Shown piece by piece: positions 1 to 8,870 of a stretch of DNA of 64,000 nucleotides. This stretch comes from Pleurocapsa sp. MO_226.B13 (GTDB lineage Bacteria > Cyanobacteriota > Cyanobacteriia > Cyanobacteriales > Xenococcaceae). Position 1 is the first letter of the stretch; every line of letters starts with the position of its first letter. The position numbers and the translations under genes were made by a program. Under the pieces are notes generated by a model, which did not search any database, was not told the DNA's origin, and was given only the letters and a program-made list of their open reading frames with translations. Location: positions 1-64,000 of the forward strand of contig JASJEI010000006.1 of assembly GCA_030064795.1 (NCBI GenBank). Reading direction: 5' to 3'.

Positions 1-49
1 GCAAACGCACCTTATTTTTACAATGCTTACAGGATAAAGGTTTGAGCCA

Positions 50-469
50 TTATTTACTTTTGTAACTAAAATTTGAAAGTCTTGCTACGTAAGGTTTACA
101 GAATTTAGATGCGTTTGCCCTGGGTGCAATCGCCAAAAGGAGAAATTCGCTTCTTGTGCGATCGGCACTCCAATGATCGACACCTTTGGGAATTAAAACT
201 ATATCTCCCATTTGGGTATCTACTGCTTCAAAGTGATCGTCCATCTTTATTTCTACTGATATTTTCTTTAAAGACAATACAAGTACGTGCTGTTGAAAGA
301 TTACTTCTGGCTTTTCATAGGGTGGTTGACGGTGATGTTCAAATACCAAGTTTTGCCAACCTGCATCGTGACTGGTTAGTATTGGTTTTTGGGGAACATG
401 ATTTTTGTAATATTCTCGATCGGATATATTTATCGATCTTGATTTTTGATGCTGCATAGTCATAGCCAT
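50..469 (-). pseudogene. Truncated AraC-type regulator, N-terminal sensor domain only
   Basis: The 139-residue product resembles the N-terminal cupin-like half of the full AraC regulator at 747-1643: both share a stretch around SHDAGW / SYQAGW followed by a tyrosine- or histidine-rich strand, a QHxV motif and a proline. The usual AraC-type DNA-binding half (about 100 residues, two helix-turn-helix units) is absent, because the frame stops at 50-52. I see no convincing HTH continuation in the other frames before the window edge, which limits the view. It is probably the remnant of a tandem paralogue, although a stand-alone cupin domain is possible. It lies on the same strand as, and downstream of, the complete paralogue. 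Confidence 0.5.
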
Positions 470-618
470 TTAGTTTAAAAAGTTATAGTAAGAAATTATT
501 AGAAAAGTTAACAAAATTTACAGACTTTGCATCAAAAGTGATTAATTTCTTAATTTGCCGATTTTTGATTTATGCAGCCCTACTGGTCTGTCAACATTGA
601 TTTGAGGGGTAAATATTA

Positions 619-729
<111 letters not shown>

Positions 730-746
730 TTATTGACAGAGTACTA

Positions 747-1643
747 CTAGCGATCGCGATAAATTTTGGGAGTAGTTCCGATTAAACGTTTAAAGTGTTT
801 AGTAAAGTGGCTTTGATTAGAAAATCCGACTTCTAAGGCAATATCGGTAATACTTAGTTTCCTTTCTCTTAATAAAATTTTGCTTCGTTCAATTCGGCAT
901 TTGATTAAATACTGATAGGGTGTAATTCCTGTAGATTGTTTAAATAAGCGACAGAAATAAAAGCGACTGATGCCTATTTCCGATGCCATTGCCTCTAACG
1001 AGATATTTTCGGCTAAACGATCTTGAATATAGTCAACAGCCTGTCGCAACTGATACTTAGATAAGCCTCCGCCATACTCTTGAAAGACTGGTTTGCGAGT
1101 CGAGTAATATTGCAGCAGATGCGCCGATAAAGCTGTAGACATCGATTCGGCATAGAAATGACTACTCGCAGGATCGTTTTCTAAAGCTGCTTTAAGTGCC
1201 AGTCCCATCTGACTAATTAAAGGATCGGGCTGATGAAAGTTCGGTATCAGTTCCACTCGTTCTGGAGAAATTGTCTCATAAGCATTTTGTGCGAAGCATT
1301 GAGGGTCTAGATAGCAGTGAATAAATTCTACATTCTTAGACCAGCCCATTCGATAAGGTAAGTCAGCAGGACAAATTTGGGTTCCATAGGCGGGAAATTT
1401 CTGTAAGGTTTGCACCTTTCCTTCGGCAACAATTTCTACTACTCCTGGATCTGTAAGTGGAATACTAACAATATGCTGGGAAGTAATTATTTCGGGAATT
1501 TCCCAAGAGGGCTGATGATAATAAACGAGATGAATGCCTTGCCAGCCTGCTTGGTAACTCGACAAAAGAGGCTCGCGAGTCAGAATCTGCGACATTGCTC
1601 CTTCCTGAAAAGGATTGACTGTTATGGGCTTTGCTGGTGTCAT
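747..1643 (-). CDS. AraC family transcriptional regulator
   Basis: A 298-residue protein with an N-terminal effector/cupin-like region (about 1-190) and a C-terminal AraC/XylS DNA-binding domain (about 195-298). The domain shows both HTH units: the first around SLEAMASEIGISRFYFCRLFK, and the second with the family signature ITDIALEVGFSNQSHFTKHF. An internal ATG about 16 codons in (near 1595) is an equally plausible start. It is divergent from the FGGY kinase gene across a 245-bp gap, so it may control that kinase, but no effector can be read from sequence. The small fragment downstream (50-469) looks like a decayed paralogue. Confidence 0.9.
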   Translation of the reverse strand: MTPAKPITVNPFQEGAMSQILTREPLLSSYQAGWQGIHLVYYHQPSWEIPEIITSQHIVSIPLTDPGVVEIVAEGKVQTLQKFPAYGTQICPADLPYRMGWSKNVEFIHCYLDPQCFAQNAYETISPERVELIPNFHQPDPLISQMGLALKAALENDPASSHFYAESMSTALSAHLLQYYSTRKPVFQEYGGGLSKYQLRQAVDYIQDRLAENISLEAMASEIGISRFYFCRLFKQSTGITPYQYLIKCRIERSKILLRERKLSITDIALEVGFSNQSHFTKHFKRLIGTTPKIYRDR

Positions 1644-1888
1644 GGCGTTTATTTATCGAGCGATCGCACTCTAATTATTAGATTGTGTTAATTCTAAAAC
1701 TGTTTTTCTCGGATGATATTAAAGTTTAACGGTTGGAAGATACTGGCTTATTGCAATTTTTTAAATGAACAATAGCAATATTTCGATCGACGGTACCCTT
1801 TGATTTGGGATAACATCTCTACAGAAGAAACAAAAACTAATGAATTAGAGATTTTTCCACAATTTCCGAGCGGATTTTAATCAAACAA

Positions 1889-3424
1889 ATGAGTAAATAT
1901 GTAATTGGTGTTGATGTTGGTACGACTAGCACTAAATCAGTATTGTATAGCCATGGCGGTAAATTAATTGAGCAACACGCAGTGGGGTATCCTCTCAATT
2001 CACCAACCCCAGGGGCAGCGGTACAAGATCCCGATGAAATTTTCCAAGCGGTGCTGACAACTGTGAAACAGGTAGTTGCCCAAAGCGAAATAAACCCCTG
2101 CGATCTTCTCTGCTTATCTTTTAGTACTGCAATGCACAGTTTAATCCTTGTAGATCGGGAGGGAATGCCTTTAACACCGAGTTTGACTTGGGCAGATAAT
2201 CGTAGTGCTAATTGGGCAGACAAGCTAAAGCGCGATCGCGATGGACACCAGATCTATGTTCGTACTGGAACACCAATCCATCCCATGTCACCCTTAGTTA
2301 AGCTAATGTGGTTGCGGGATACCGACAGTGAACTTTGGCAGCAAGCAGCAAAATTTATCTCAATTAAGGAATATATATTTTGGCAGCTATTTCAAGAATA
2401 TGTCGTAGATTATTCGATCGCTTCAGCAACGGGCTTATTTAATTTAAATCGCTTAACCTGGGATTCGGGCGCACTGTCTGTTGCAGGAATCAAGGCTTCT
2501 CAACTATCTCAACCCGTACCAACTACCCAGATCTTGCGTTCGCTTAAGTCAGAATATGCCGAGCGGATGGGTATTACCGCCAATACACCTGTAGTTATTG
2601 GTGCTAGTGATGGAGTTCTCGCCAATTTAGGGGTAGGGGCAATTTCTCCTGGCATTGTCGCGGTTACAGTAGGTACGAGTGGAGCAGTTCGTGCCACGAT
2701 CGCTAAACCTCAAACTGACCCCCAAGCGCGTTTGTTTTGTTATCCCTTAACCGAAGATTACTGGGCAATTGGTGGTGCGGTTAACAATGGCGGAATTACT
2801 CTGCGCTGGGTACGCGACCAATTAGCAGATGCCGAGATTGATACTGCCAAATTACTCAATCAAGACCCCTATGATATGCTAACGGCGATCGCCAACACCA
2901 TTCCCCCAGGTTCGGAGGGTTTGATCTTTCATCCCTATTTAGCAGGAGAGCGATCGCCGTTATGGGATGCTAACTCTAGAGGCAGCTTTTTTGGTTTGGC
3001 ATTGCATCACAATAAAGCCCATTTAATTCGGGCAATATTAGAAGGTGTAGTCTACAATTTATATTTGGTATTTCAAGCTTTAGAATCGATTACTGGTGAA
3101 GTAAAAAGTATTAGAGCAGCAGGTGGTTTTGCCCGTTCTTCCCTGTGGCGACAGATGTTAGCCGATATATTTGCCAGAGAAGTTGCTATTCCTGAAACCT
3201 ATGAAAGTTCTTGTTTGGGAGCAGCATTATTGGGACTTTATGCTTTAGGGGAAATTGAAGACTTAGCTAAAAGTCAATCTATCAATCAAGAAATCCATCG
3301 CCATCAACCAATTGCGGAAAATGTCGCTATATATCAACAGATTTTGCCGATCTATTGTCGTCTTTTAAACTGCTTTAAAACCGAGTATGCTGCGATCGCG
3401 AAACTACAACAAAATTTACTTTAA
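1889..3424 (+). CDS. gntK: FGGY-family carbohydrate kinase, gluconokinase type
   Basis: At 511 residues this is the usual length for FGGY sugar kinases. The N-terminal phosphate-binding loop reads GVDVGTTSTK (residues 7-16). The AMHSL motif in the first domain is typical of gluconokinases. The C-terminal FGGY domain has the ATP-binding signature around AAGGFARSSLWRQM. The predicted reaction is ATP plus D-gluconate to 6-phosphogluconate, feeding the oxidative pentose phosphate pathway; xylulokinase is the main alternative. The gene is divergent from an AraC regulator and overlaps the last 4 bp of the convergent MFS gene. Confidence 0.82.
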   Translation: MSKYVIGVDVGTTSTKSVLYSHGGKLIEQHAVGYPLNSPTPGAAVQDPDEIFQAVLTTVKQVVAQSEINPCDLLCLSFSTAMHSLILVDREGMPLTPSLTWADNRSANWADKLKRDRDGHQIYVRTGTPIHPMSPLVKLMWLRDTDSELWQQAAKFISIKEYIFWQLFQEYVVDYSIASATGLFNLNRLTWDSGALSVAGIKASQLSQPVPTTQILRSLKSEYAERMGITANTPVVIGASDGVLANLGVGAISPGIVAVTVGTSGAVRATIAKPQTDPQARLFCYPLTEDYWAIGGAVNNGGITLRWVRDQLADAEIDTAKLLNQDPYDMLTAIANTIPPGSEGLIFHPYLAGERSPLWDANSRGSFFGLALHHNKAHLIRAILEGVVYNLYLVFQALESITGEVKSIRAAGGFARSSLWRQMLADIFAREVAIPETYESSCLGAALLGLYALGEIEDLAKSQSINQEIHRHQPIAENVAIYQQILPIYCRLLNCFKTEYAAIAKLQQNLL

Positions 3425-4656
3425 CCACCAACTACTGCTTTATTACATCTAAATCGAGACTTGAGATTAAAGGCAAAACCCGCAACTAAAATGGTTAGAA
3501 ACCCCGTAATCCACAAAGGAGTAGTGTAATTTAAACTAACTAATAAACCAGAGATTACAGGGCCGATCGCATTGGACATACTTAGATAAGATGAGTTAAT
3601 TCCTAATACTTCTCCTTGTTCTTTGGTGTCGGAATTGAGAGATAAGACGGTATCGATTAAAGGCATGGGAAAGGAATTAACGATCCCAAAGATGAACATG
3701 ATCGCGATAAATGCGCCATAGGTCGGGAAAGTCGGCATCAATAAGAAAGTTATTCCCCGCAAAGCCAAGGAAACACCAATAATATTAATCAGATTGAATT
3801 TTTTACTTAAAGGATCGAGGGCAAATACTTGAGAGATAAAGCCTAAAATTCCCACCAAGGCAAAGACGATCGCCAGTCCTTTAGCATCTTGATTCAGAAC
3901 GTTGAGAAAAAACGGTTGAAAGGCGAAAGTAAAAATTGTAAAGGTACTACCACTCAAGAAAGTCAGAATAAACAACTTGCCCAATTTCGGTCTAGTAGCA
4001 GACTTGGCAATCTTACCAAAGGCAAAATCATTCCAGCTTAATTTAAATTCTCCCTGTCGCGAGGTAGTTTCGGGTAAGAAAAACAGAGTTAGTAATGAAG
4101 CAAAAGCTGCGATCGCAGCACTGACTAAAAAGCTCATTCCCAAAGCGGAAATTCCAGGTAAAGTCGGCAATTGCTGCGCTACATAACTCAATACGGGGCC
4201 AATCACAAACCCCAAACGAAAGGTAGCACCGAAAATTCCAAAAGCTTTTGGTCGCTGTTGGGGAGTGGTAAGATCGCTAATCACCGCACTGGCTACGGAA
4301 TTATTTCCCCCTGTCAAGCCATCTAAGATCCGAGCAGCATATAACAGCCAAGCAGCCCCAGCTATACTAGCAAGTAAATTGGCTACTACTGTTCCCGCCA
4401 AACTAAAGACTAAAATATATTTACGCCCCAGACGATCTGAGAGTTTACCTAAAATCGGCGTACCAAAAAACTGAGATAAAGCAAAAGCGGTAGTCAGCAA
4501 ACTAGCTTGAAAGTCGCTTAAACCAAATTGTTTGGCATAGGGATAAAGCAGAGGAATGATAATGGTGAAGCTGATGGAGTTAATTAAAGCAATTAGAGCA
4601 ATTAGCCAAAATAAAGGGGGCAAATCGAACTTCTTTTGCCAGTTAAAGCTATTCAT
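3421..4656 (-). CDS. MFS transporter (TetA-like, 12 TM)
   Basis: A 411-residue polytopic membrane protein with about twelve hydrophobic segments. The loop 2-3 major facilitator motif is clear (GKLSDRLGRKYIL), and a GGNNSVASAVISDLT segment matches the motif C region of drug:H+ antiporters of the TetA/DHA1 group. The substrate cannot be inferred; export of a drug or metabolite is the family norm. It converges on the gluconokinase gene with a 4-bp overlap of coding ends, so no shared promoter is implied. Confidence 0.85.
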   Translation of the reverse strand: MNSFNWQKKFDLPPLFWLIALIALINSISFTIIIPLLYPYAKQFGLSDFQASLLTTAFALSQFFGTPILGKLSDRLGRKYILVFSLAGTVVANLLASIAGAAWLLYAARILDGLTGGNNSVASAVISDLTTPQQRPKAFGIFGATFRLGFVIGPVLSYVAQQLPTLPGISALGMSFLVSAAIAAFASLLTLFFLPETTSRQGEFKLSWNDFAFGKIAKSATRPKLGKLFILTFLSGSTFTIFTFAFQPFFLNVLNQDAKGLAIVFALVGILGFISQVFALDPLSKKFNLINIIGVSLALRGITFLLMPTFPTYGAFIAIMFIFGIVNSFPMPLIDTVLSLNSDTKEQGEVLGINSSYLSMSNAIGPVISGLLVSLNYTTPLWITGFLTILVAGFAFNLKSRFRCNKAVVGG

Positions 4657-4757
4657 ATATTAAGTTTTGTCAAGACAGCTTTAAGTATATCTTTATAATC
4701 CCCGCAGCAAAACTATCAGAAGTATTGTAGTATAATAGTAGTCTCAAGGATCAGGTT

Positions 4758-4910
4758 ATGCCACACGAACAATTAGATTTATCGACTAAAAAATCTGTAT
4801 TATCTTGGGCAAATCACCAACTCGACAAACAAGAAGCGCAGATGGCGCAAAATGTAGCCTCGCTACCGTTTGTATTTAAGCACGTGGCACTAATGCCTGA
4901 CGTTCATTTA
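4758..4910 (+). pseudogene. rtcB: rtcB 5' exon fragment (RNA ligase, interrupted)
   Basis: The first 51 residues match the start of cyanobacterial RtcB, the GTP- and Mn-dependent 3'-phosphate RNA ligase. They run from MPHEQLDLSTKK through the conserved ALMPDVHLG. After HLG the RtcB sequence stops abruptly: the frame runs into the terminal inverted repeat of an inserted element and ends at a TGA near 4946. The next expected exon segment, about 25 residues leading to the metal-binding Cys of the GVDIGC motif, is missing from the window. A start at 4758 is supported by the family N-terminus. Confidence 0.85.
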
Positions 4911-4936
4911 GGAGAGCGAAAAAAAGTGGGGGAGAT
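4911..4936 (+). repeat. Left terminal inverted repeat of the rtcB element
   Basis: The core GCGAAAAAAAGTGGGGGAGA matches the reverse complement of the right end (6581-6606) with one T/C difference. Extending outward three more bases (GGA) adds a second mismatch, giving 24 of 26 identities. The repeat begins immediately after the last rtcB-like codons. Confidence 0.85.
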
Positions 4937-4953
4937 CGTAGTAAAATGACCTA

Positions 4954-5616
4954 ATGTCAGAGACTTCAACTCCCGTCATATACCAGCTAAAAATAGTATT
5001 AGTCGGCATTAGTCCGATGATTTGGCGACGCATCTTAGTGAGTAGCGATAGCACCATTGCCGATCTGCACTACATCATCCAGATTGTCATGGGCTGGAAA
5101 GAGGAACATCTACACCAATTCCTCATTCATGGCGTACATTATGGCATCAATTACCCTGGCACTGGCGGGTTTATTCACAATGCCCATGAAGTCAAACTAT
5201 CCCAATTTGGTTTCAGAGAAAGAGAAAAATTCAGCTACGAATATGACTTTTTTAGCAATTGGAAACATCAGATTAGGGTAGAAGCTATTTTGCCTGATGA
5301 AAGCGAGCGAGTATTACCAATATGTACCGCTGGCAAAGGAAGCTGCCCTCCCGAAAATTGTGGCGGTGTGGTTGGATTCATCACACTTCGCCAACAACAC
5401 AGTCGATTTAAACTAGCTGCCAGGTTGGCAGAAATCGTACTGGAAGAAGGCATCGAAAAAATTGGTAATCACATAGAAGAATTGAGAGAACTTCATTACT
5501 GGGCAACAGTTAACGACAAAATAGACTGTACCCAAATAAATAAATTGCTGAGCCAGTACGCCACAGGGGATGAAGCCTGGAAAGATTGTCTCAATCAAAC
5601 AATTACAATCGGATGA
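4954..5616 (+). CDS. pRiA4b ORF-3 family protein (IS passenger)
   Basis: A 220-residue protein beginning with the family hallmark YQLKIVLVGISPMIWRRI, then a segment on the pattern LHYIIQIVMGW and a Cys-containing region (CTAGKGSCPPENCGG, about residues 125-140). The family is named after plasmid pRiA4b ORF-3. It also includes the TnpR passenger of IS1096 and is repeatedly linked to insertion sequences; its biochemical role is unknown. Here it is the first gene inside a terminal-inverted-repeat element, and its stop overlaps the start of the next frame (ATGA). Confidence 0.85.
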   Translation: MSETSTPVIYQLKIVLVGISPMIWRRILVSSDSTIADLHYIIQIVMGWKEEHLHQFLIHGVHYGINYPGTGGFIHNAHEVKLSQFGFREREKFSYEYDFFSNWKHQIRVEAILPDESERVLPICTAGKGSCPPENCGGVVGFITLRQQHSRFKLAARLAEIVLEEGIEKIGNHIEELRELHYWATVNDKIDCTQINKLLSQYATGDEAWKDCLNQTITIG

Positions 5617-5897
5617 AGATAACAGTACAACTAGTCATAGAGTCAGAAAATGGTAATACCCAGAAAGTCTCCTCAGTAGGAGAATGGCAGAGAAATGAAC
5701 CGCTTCAACCATCAAATTTAGGGTTGGCTCTGGCAGAATCCAAACAATTACTCAAAAACATCCAACAGACTCTAGTTGAAGAACAAATAAATCAGTATCA
5801 AAAGACGCAATCTCAATGCTCTGACTGCGATCGACAACTAAGACGTAAAGAACCATTTATGGGGATGTTCTCTATTATTAGAGGTGTGAGGAGTTGA
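5613..5897 (+). pseudogene. ISKra4-type transposase, N-terminal fragment
   Basis: From the ATG at 5613 (overlapping the upstream stop) the product begins MKITVQLVIESENG and continues with LGLALAESKQLL and a VEEQINQY segment, then a CSDCD zinc-ribbon-like pair. This pattern is that of the N-terminus of ISKra4-family transposases. Those proteins are normally far longer and carry a DDE catalytic domain, but this frame ends after 94 residues. A 10-bp direct repeat CATTTATGGG occurs near its end and again at the start of the recombinase gene, hinting at a junction. It may be a truncated transposase or a domesticated small protein. Confidence 0.55.
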
Positions 5898-5935
5898 TTT
5901 TCCGTCCCTGACTCAGTAATGCCCAACTATCATTT

Positions 5936-6538
5936 ATGGGCAAGTTGGTGAAAATGCCACACACTGCTCCTCCTCCGAAAATTCCCAATCAAGAGAAACG
6001 TTCTCGCGAGCATCTGTTTCCCCAGGAAGTGACAGCGATGGTTTCTGCTGCCAAAAAAATAGGCAGACATGGATTAAGAGATTCAACTCTGATTTTGATA
6101 GCGTATCGTCATGGCTTGAGAGTATCAGAGTTGGTAGCTTTAAGGTGGGAGCAGATTGATTTTACTGCTGGTATAATTTACGTGAATCGGCTCAAGAATG
6201 GTGTTAGTTCGACTCATCCTCTTCGAGGTGTTGAACTAAGGGCTTTGCGACAATTACAGAGAGAGTATCCTAATTCAAATTATCTCTTTGTTTCTGAGAG
6301 AGGCGCGGTGATGGCTGCTGCGACTGCCAGAGGAATTATCCAACGTGCAGGGAAGATGGCGAAATTATCTTTGAGTGTTCATCCTCATATGCTGCGCCAT
6401 GCTTGCGGATTTTATCTGGCGAGCAGAGGGCATGACACCAGGGCTATCCAAGCATACCTTGGTCATCGGAATATTCAACATACCGTTCGCTATACAGAAT
6501 TGTCTTCTAAACGATTTCAAGATTTTTGGCTGGATTGA
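5936..6538 (+). CDS. Small tyrosine recombinase (FimB/FimE-sized)
   Basis: A 200-residue protein holding a full tyrosine-recombinase catalytic set: Arg62 (YRHGLRVSEL), Lys87 (RLKNG), His151-x-x-Arg154 (HMLRH), His177 (YLGHRN) and nucleophile Tyr186 (VRYTELS). It lacks the N-terminal SAM-like arm-binding domain of XerC/D or phage integrases, as FimB/FimE-type invertases do. An internal ATG at 5954 is an alternative start. It is the last gene inside the inverted-repeat element, and its stop lies about 40 bp before the right repeat. It looks catalytically intact, and in such enzymes inverted repeats are the natural substrate. Confidence 0.9.
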   Translation: MGKLVKMPHTAPPPKIPNQEKRSREHLFPQEVTAMVSAAKKIGRHGLRDSTLILIAYRHGLRVSELVALRWEQIDFTAGIIYVNRLKNGVSSTHPLRGVELRALRQLQREYPNSNYLFVSERGAVMAAATARGIIQRAGKMAKLSLSVHPHMLRHACGFYLASRGHDTRAIQAYLGHRNIQHTVRYTELSSKRFQDFWLD

Positions 6539-6580
6539 TTATGGGAAGCGATCGCCCGTGGAAAATTTGTCGCGATCTTT

Positions 6581-6606
6581 ATCTCCCCCGCTTTTTTTCG
6601 CTTTCC
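6581..6606 (-). repeat. Right terminal inverted repeat of the rtcB element
   Basis: The core TCTCCCCCGCTTTTTTTCGC is the inverse of the left end at 4911-4936, with 24 of 26 positions matching. Just inside both ends a GATCG motif recurs, after a gap of about seven bases on this side. Immediately outside it the reading frame becomes recognisable intein sequence. Confidence 0.85.
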
Positions 6607-6692
6607 CCTTGACAGAAAGAGAAGATGTATATTGCTTAAGCGTTCCCGAATACAATAACTTTGCTCTTGATGCGGGAGTATTCGTTCATAAT
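6607..6692 (+). pseudogene. C-terminal stub of intein 1 (RtcB GVDIG/C site)
   Basis: The 28 residues before the RtcB exon show the C-terminal splicing blocks of an intein: block F as EDVYCLSVPEYNNFALDAG and block G as VFVHN, followed by the +1 Cys. That Cys is the metal-ligand residue of the RtcB GVDIGC motif, a site where RtcB inteins are known. The N-terminal splicing domain and any endonuclease are missing, replaced by the inverted-repeat element. The frame is open back through the element but has no obvious start of its own. TTG at 6609 would be the only near start codon. Confidence 0.8.
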
Positions 6693-8870
6693 TGCGGGAT
6701 GGCTGCGGTCAAAATGCCCTTTACGGGCGATCGCGTCGAAGGCAAACTGAAAAAAATTCGCCATCAGATCGAGCGATCGATTCCCGTTGGTAGATGGGGT
6801 AACAAAAATATTGAGAAAAATGTTACCAACTGGCAAGGCTGGCGCGATTTTAAAGAACTTCATCCAGGGGTACAGGATTTAAATAACAAAGCCCTGCAAC
6901 AAATGGGTTCATTAGGTGGTGGAAATCACTTTATCGAACTGTGTTTGGATACAGATAATTATGTCTGGTTGATGCTGCATTCTGGTTCGAGACATATTGG
7001 CAATAAACTGGCACAGTGTCATATATCTACGGGGAAAAAACTAGCCCAATTAGCCAATCTCAGTTTGCCCGATCCTGACTTAGCTTATTTTGTCGCTGGT
7101 ACGCCTGAATTTGAGGCATATTGGCGCGATCTCCAGTGGGCGCAAGACTATGCTCGTTTTAACCGCGATGTAATGATGGGGCGGTTTAAAAAGATCGTGG
7201 AGGAATTTGTCACGGGTGGCAAAGAAACTAAACCTCTATTATCCGTCAACTGTCACCACAATTACGCCGAAAAAGAAGTTCACTTTGGCGAGGATATTTA
7301 TGTTACCCGCAAAGGGGCTGTAAGGGCGCGAAAAGAAGACTATGGAATTATTCCTGGTTCGATGGGGACTAAATCTTATATCGTCAAGGGTAAAGGCAAC
7401 CACGATAGTTATTGCAGTTGTTTCATTGGAGAGACTCAAGTTTTAACTAACAAAGGCTTGATGTTAATTAAAGATGTTTATGATTCTGCTGAATCTATTG
7501 AACTGGTTTCTTATAACGAACAGTCTCGTAAATTTGAATTAAAACCGATTATAGACCGTAGCGTTAGAGAAGTAGAAGTTAATAGTTATTCTGTATCTCA
7601 AACAAGACGCAGACGGGATAATATCTTGGTTGGTACTAGCGATCATCCTATGGCTACTTACAAAAAGGGAAAGTTGACATATCAAGCCATAGAAAATTTA
7701 GCTAACAATCGAGGAGGAGTAATTGTTCCTACTCAAATTAATCTAGTATCCGATCTACCTGTAGAATTACAAGCTCCTAATTTTTATTATTTGCTAGGAG
7801 TAATACTTTCTGATGGCACAATTTATTACCAGACTAGAAAGAATGCACTAGATATAGACTCTCGACCTCGTGGTGGAAAATATATGCAGGGATATATCAG
7901 AATATATCAATCTGCGACTGAAGCTAAACAACCATTTATCGATTATCTAGAACAGTCATTTAGAACCTATACTTCCCAAGTCTCTTGTCGAATTTCTTCT
8001 AGTAGAGTTACTCAAATAAAAGGAAGAAATATTCAAGGTAAAGAGCTTACAGAAATCACTATTAGTGATTTGGAGTTAGTCGAAAAAGTAGTCGATCTAT
8101 TACCTAAATTACATCAAATCTTGATTAGCAATCCTTATCTTGCTTTGCATTTTCTCGCAGGATATTTAGATTGTGATGGTAGTTATAATAAAGGAATTAT
8201 TTCGATCGGTATTGGTCAAGAAAAAATGTTTTCTTATCTAATCTGCACTTTGCTATCGTTAGGTACGGCATACAAAGTTTATCGCAATCGCGATAATTAT
8301 GTAATTGAGTTTCGAGATAATATCTTGATGACAAAACTAAGTTCTTTGTGTCAAAGATTAGCGATCGCGTCTCCTCCCGAAAGATTGTATGAAGACAAGC
8401 TATTGTTGGCATCTTCTTTAGTAGGAGGAGATTTATCTCATACCGATCTTACAAGCTATGCCAAACATGAAAAAATGATTACTGTGGCTAAATTTGAAGG
8501 TCAAGATTTAGATTCTAGCTTGGCAATGAATAGAGTATTTTATATAGACAATGTTGGCAAACAGCCTGTTTATAATTTCACTATTCAAGATAATCATAAC
8601 TACATAGTATTTACCAAATACTATACTCCCGTCTTAGTTCATAATTGCAGTCATGGCGCAGGTAGGTTGATGTCTCGTACCAAAGCTAAAAAAGAATTTA
8701 CCGTCGAAGATGTCATCGAACAAACTAAAGGTGTCGAGTGTCGCAAAGATAGCGGAATTATCGATGAAATTCCTGGAGCATATAAACCCATTGATGAAGT
8801 GATGGCACAGCAAAGCGATTTAGTAGAAGTTGTCGCAACTCTCAAGCAGATTGTATGTGTTAAAGGATAG
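6693..8870 (+). pseudogene. rtcB: rtcB 3' exons with in-frame intein 2
   Basis: From 6693 the frame reads CGMAAVKMPFTGDRVEGK and follows cyanobacterial RtcB to its usual C-terminus VCVKG, apart from a 409-residue intein at 7419-8645. Conserved pieces include SLGGGNHFIE, HSGSRHIGN and, after the intein, the CSHGAGR motif holding the guanylylated His. Without the 5' part, including the Asp-Cys of the first metal site, this cannot make a complete ligase from one polypeptide. Coding sequence is otherwise free of stops, so decay is recent, or the fragment is expressed and joined in trans to a partner elsewhere. Confidence 0.85.
7419..8645 (+). mobile_element. Intein 2 in RtcB, with LAGLIDADG homing endonuclease
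   Basis: The insert is 409 residues and in frame with the exons (SYCS | CFIGET ... VLVHN | CSHGAGR). Block A is CFIGETQVLTNKG and block B is GTSDHPMAT with the conserved His. Two dodecapeptide motifs follow, LLGVILSDGT and FLAGYLDCDG, typical of LAGLIDADG homing endonucleases. Block F reads VYNFTIQDNHNYIVF and block G ends His-Asn before a +1 Cys. All blocks needed for protein splicing appear intact. It sits beside the RtcB guanylylation motif, so it interrupts an active-site region, as inteins usually do. Confidence 0.92.

Larger units (their letters stand above)
4911..6606. mobile_element. 1.7-kb element with terminal inverted repeats, inserted in rtcB / intein 1
   Basis: The segment is bounded by 26-bp imperfect inverted repeats at 4911-4936 and 6581-6606. 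It contains three genes in one orientation: a pRiA4b ORF-3-like protein, the N-terminal part of an ISKra4-type transposase, and an intact FimB-sized tyrosine recombinase. Outside the left end lies the rtcB 5' exon. Outside the right end lies the C-terminal stub of an intein. No target-site duplication is visible, and exon plus intein sequence is missing between the flanks, so insertion came with a deletion. Whether the transposase (now broken) or the recombinase mobilised it cannot be decided here. Confidence 0.75.

Noticed and set aside
5936..6538. Prophage integrase
   Set aside because: No phage genes nearby, the protein is only 200 residues without an arm-binding domain, and no adjacent tRNA attachment site is visible.
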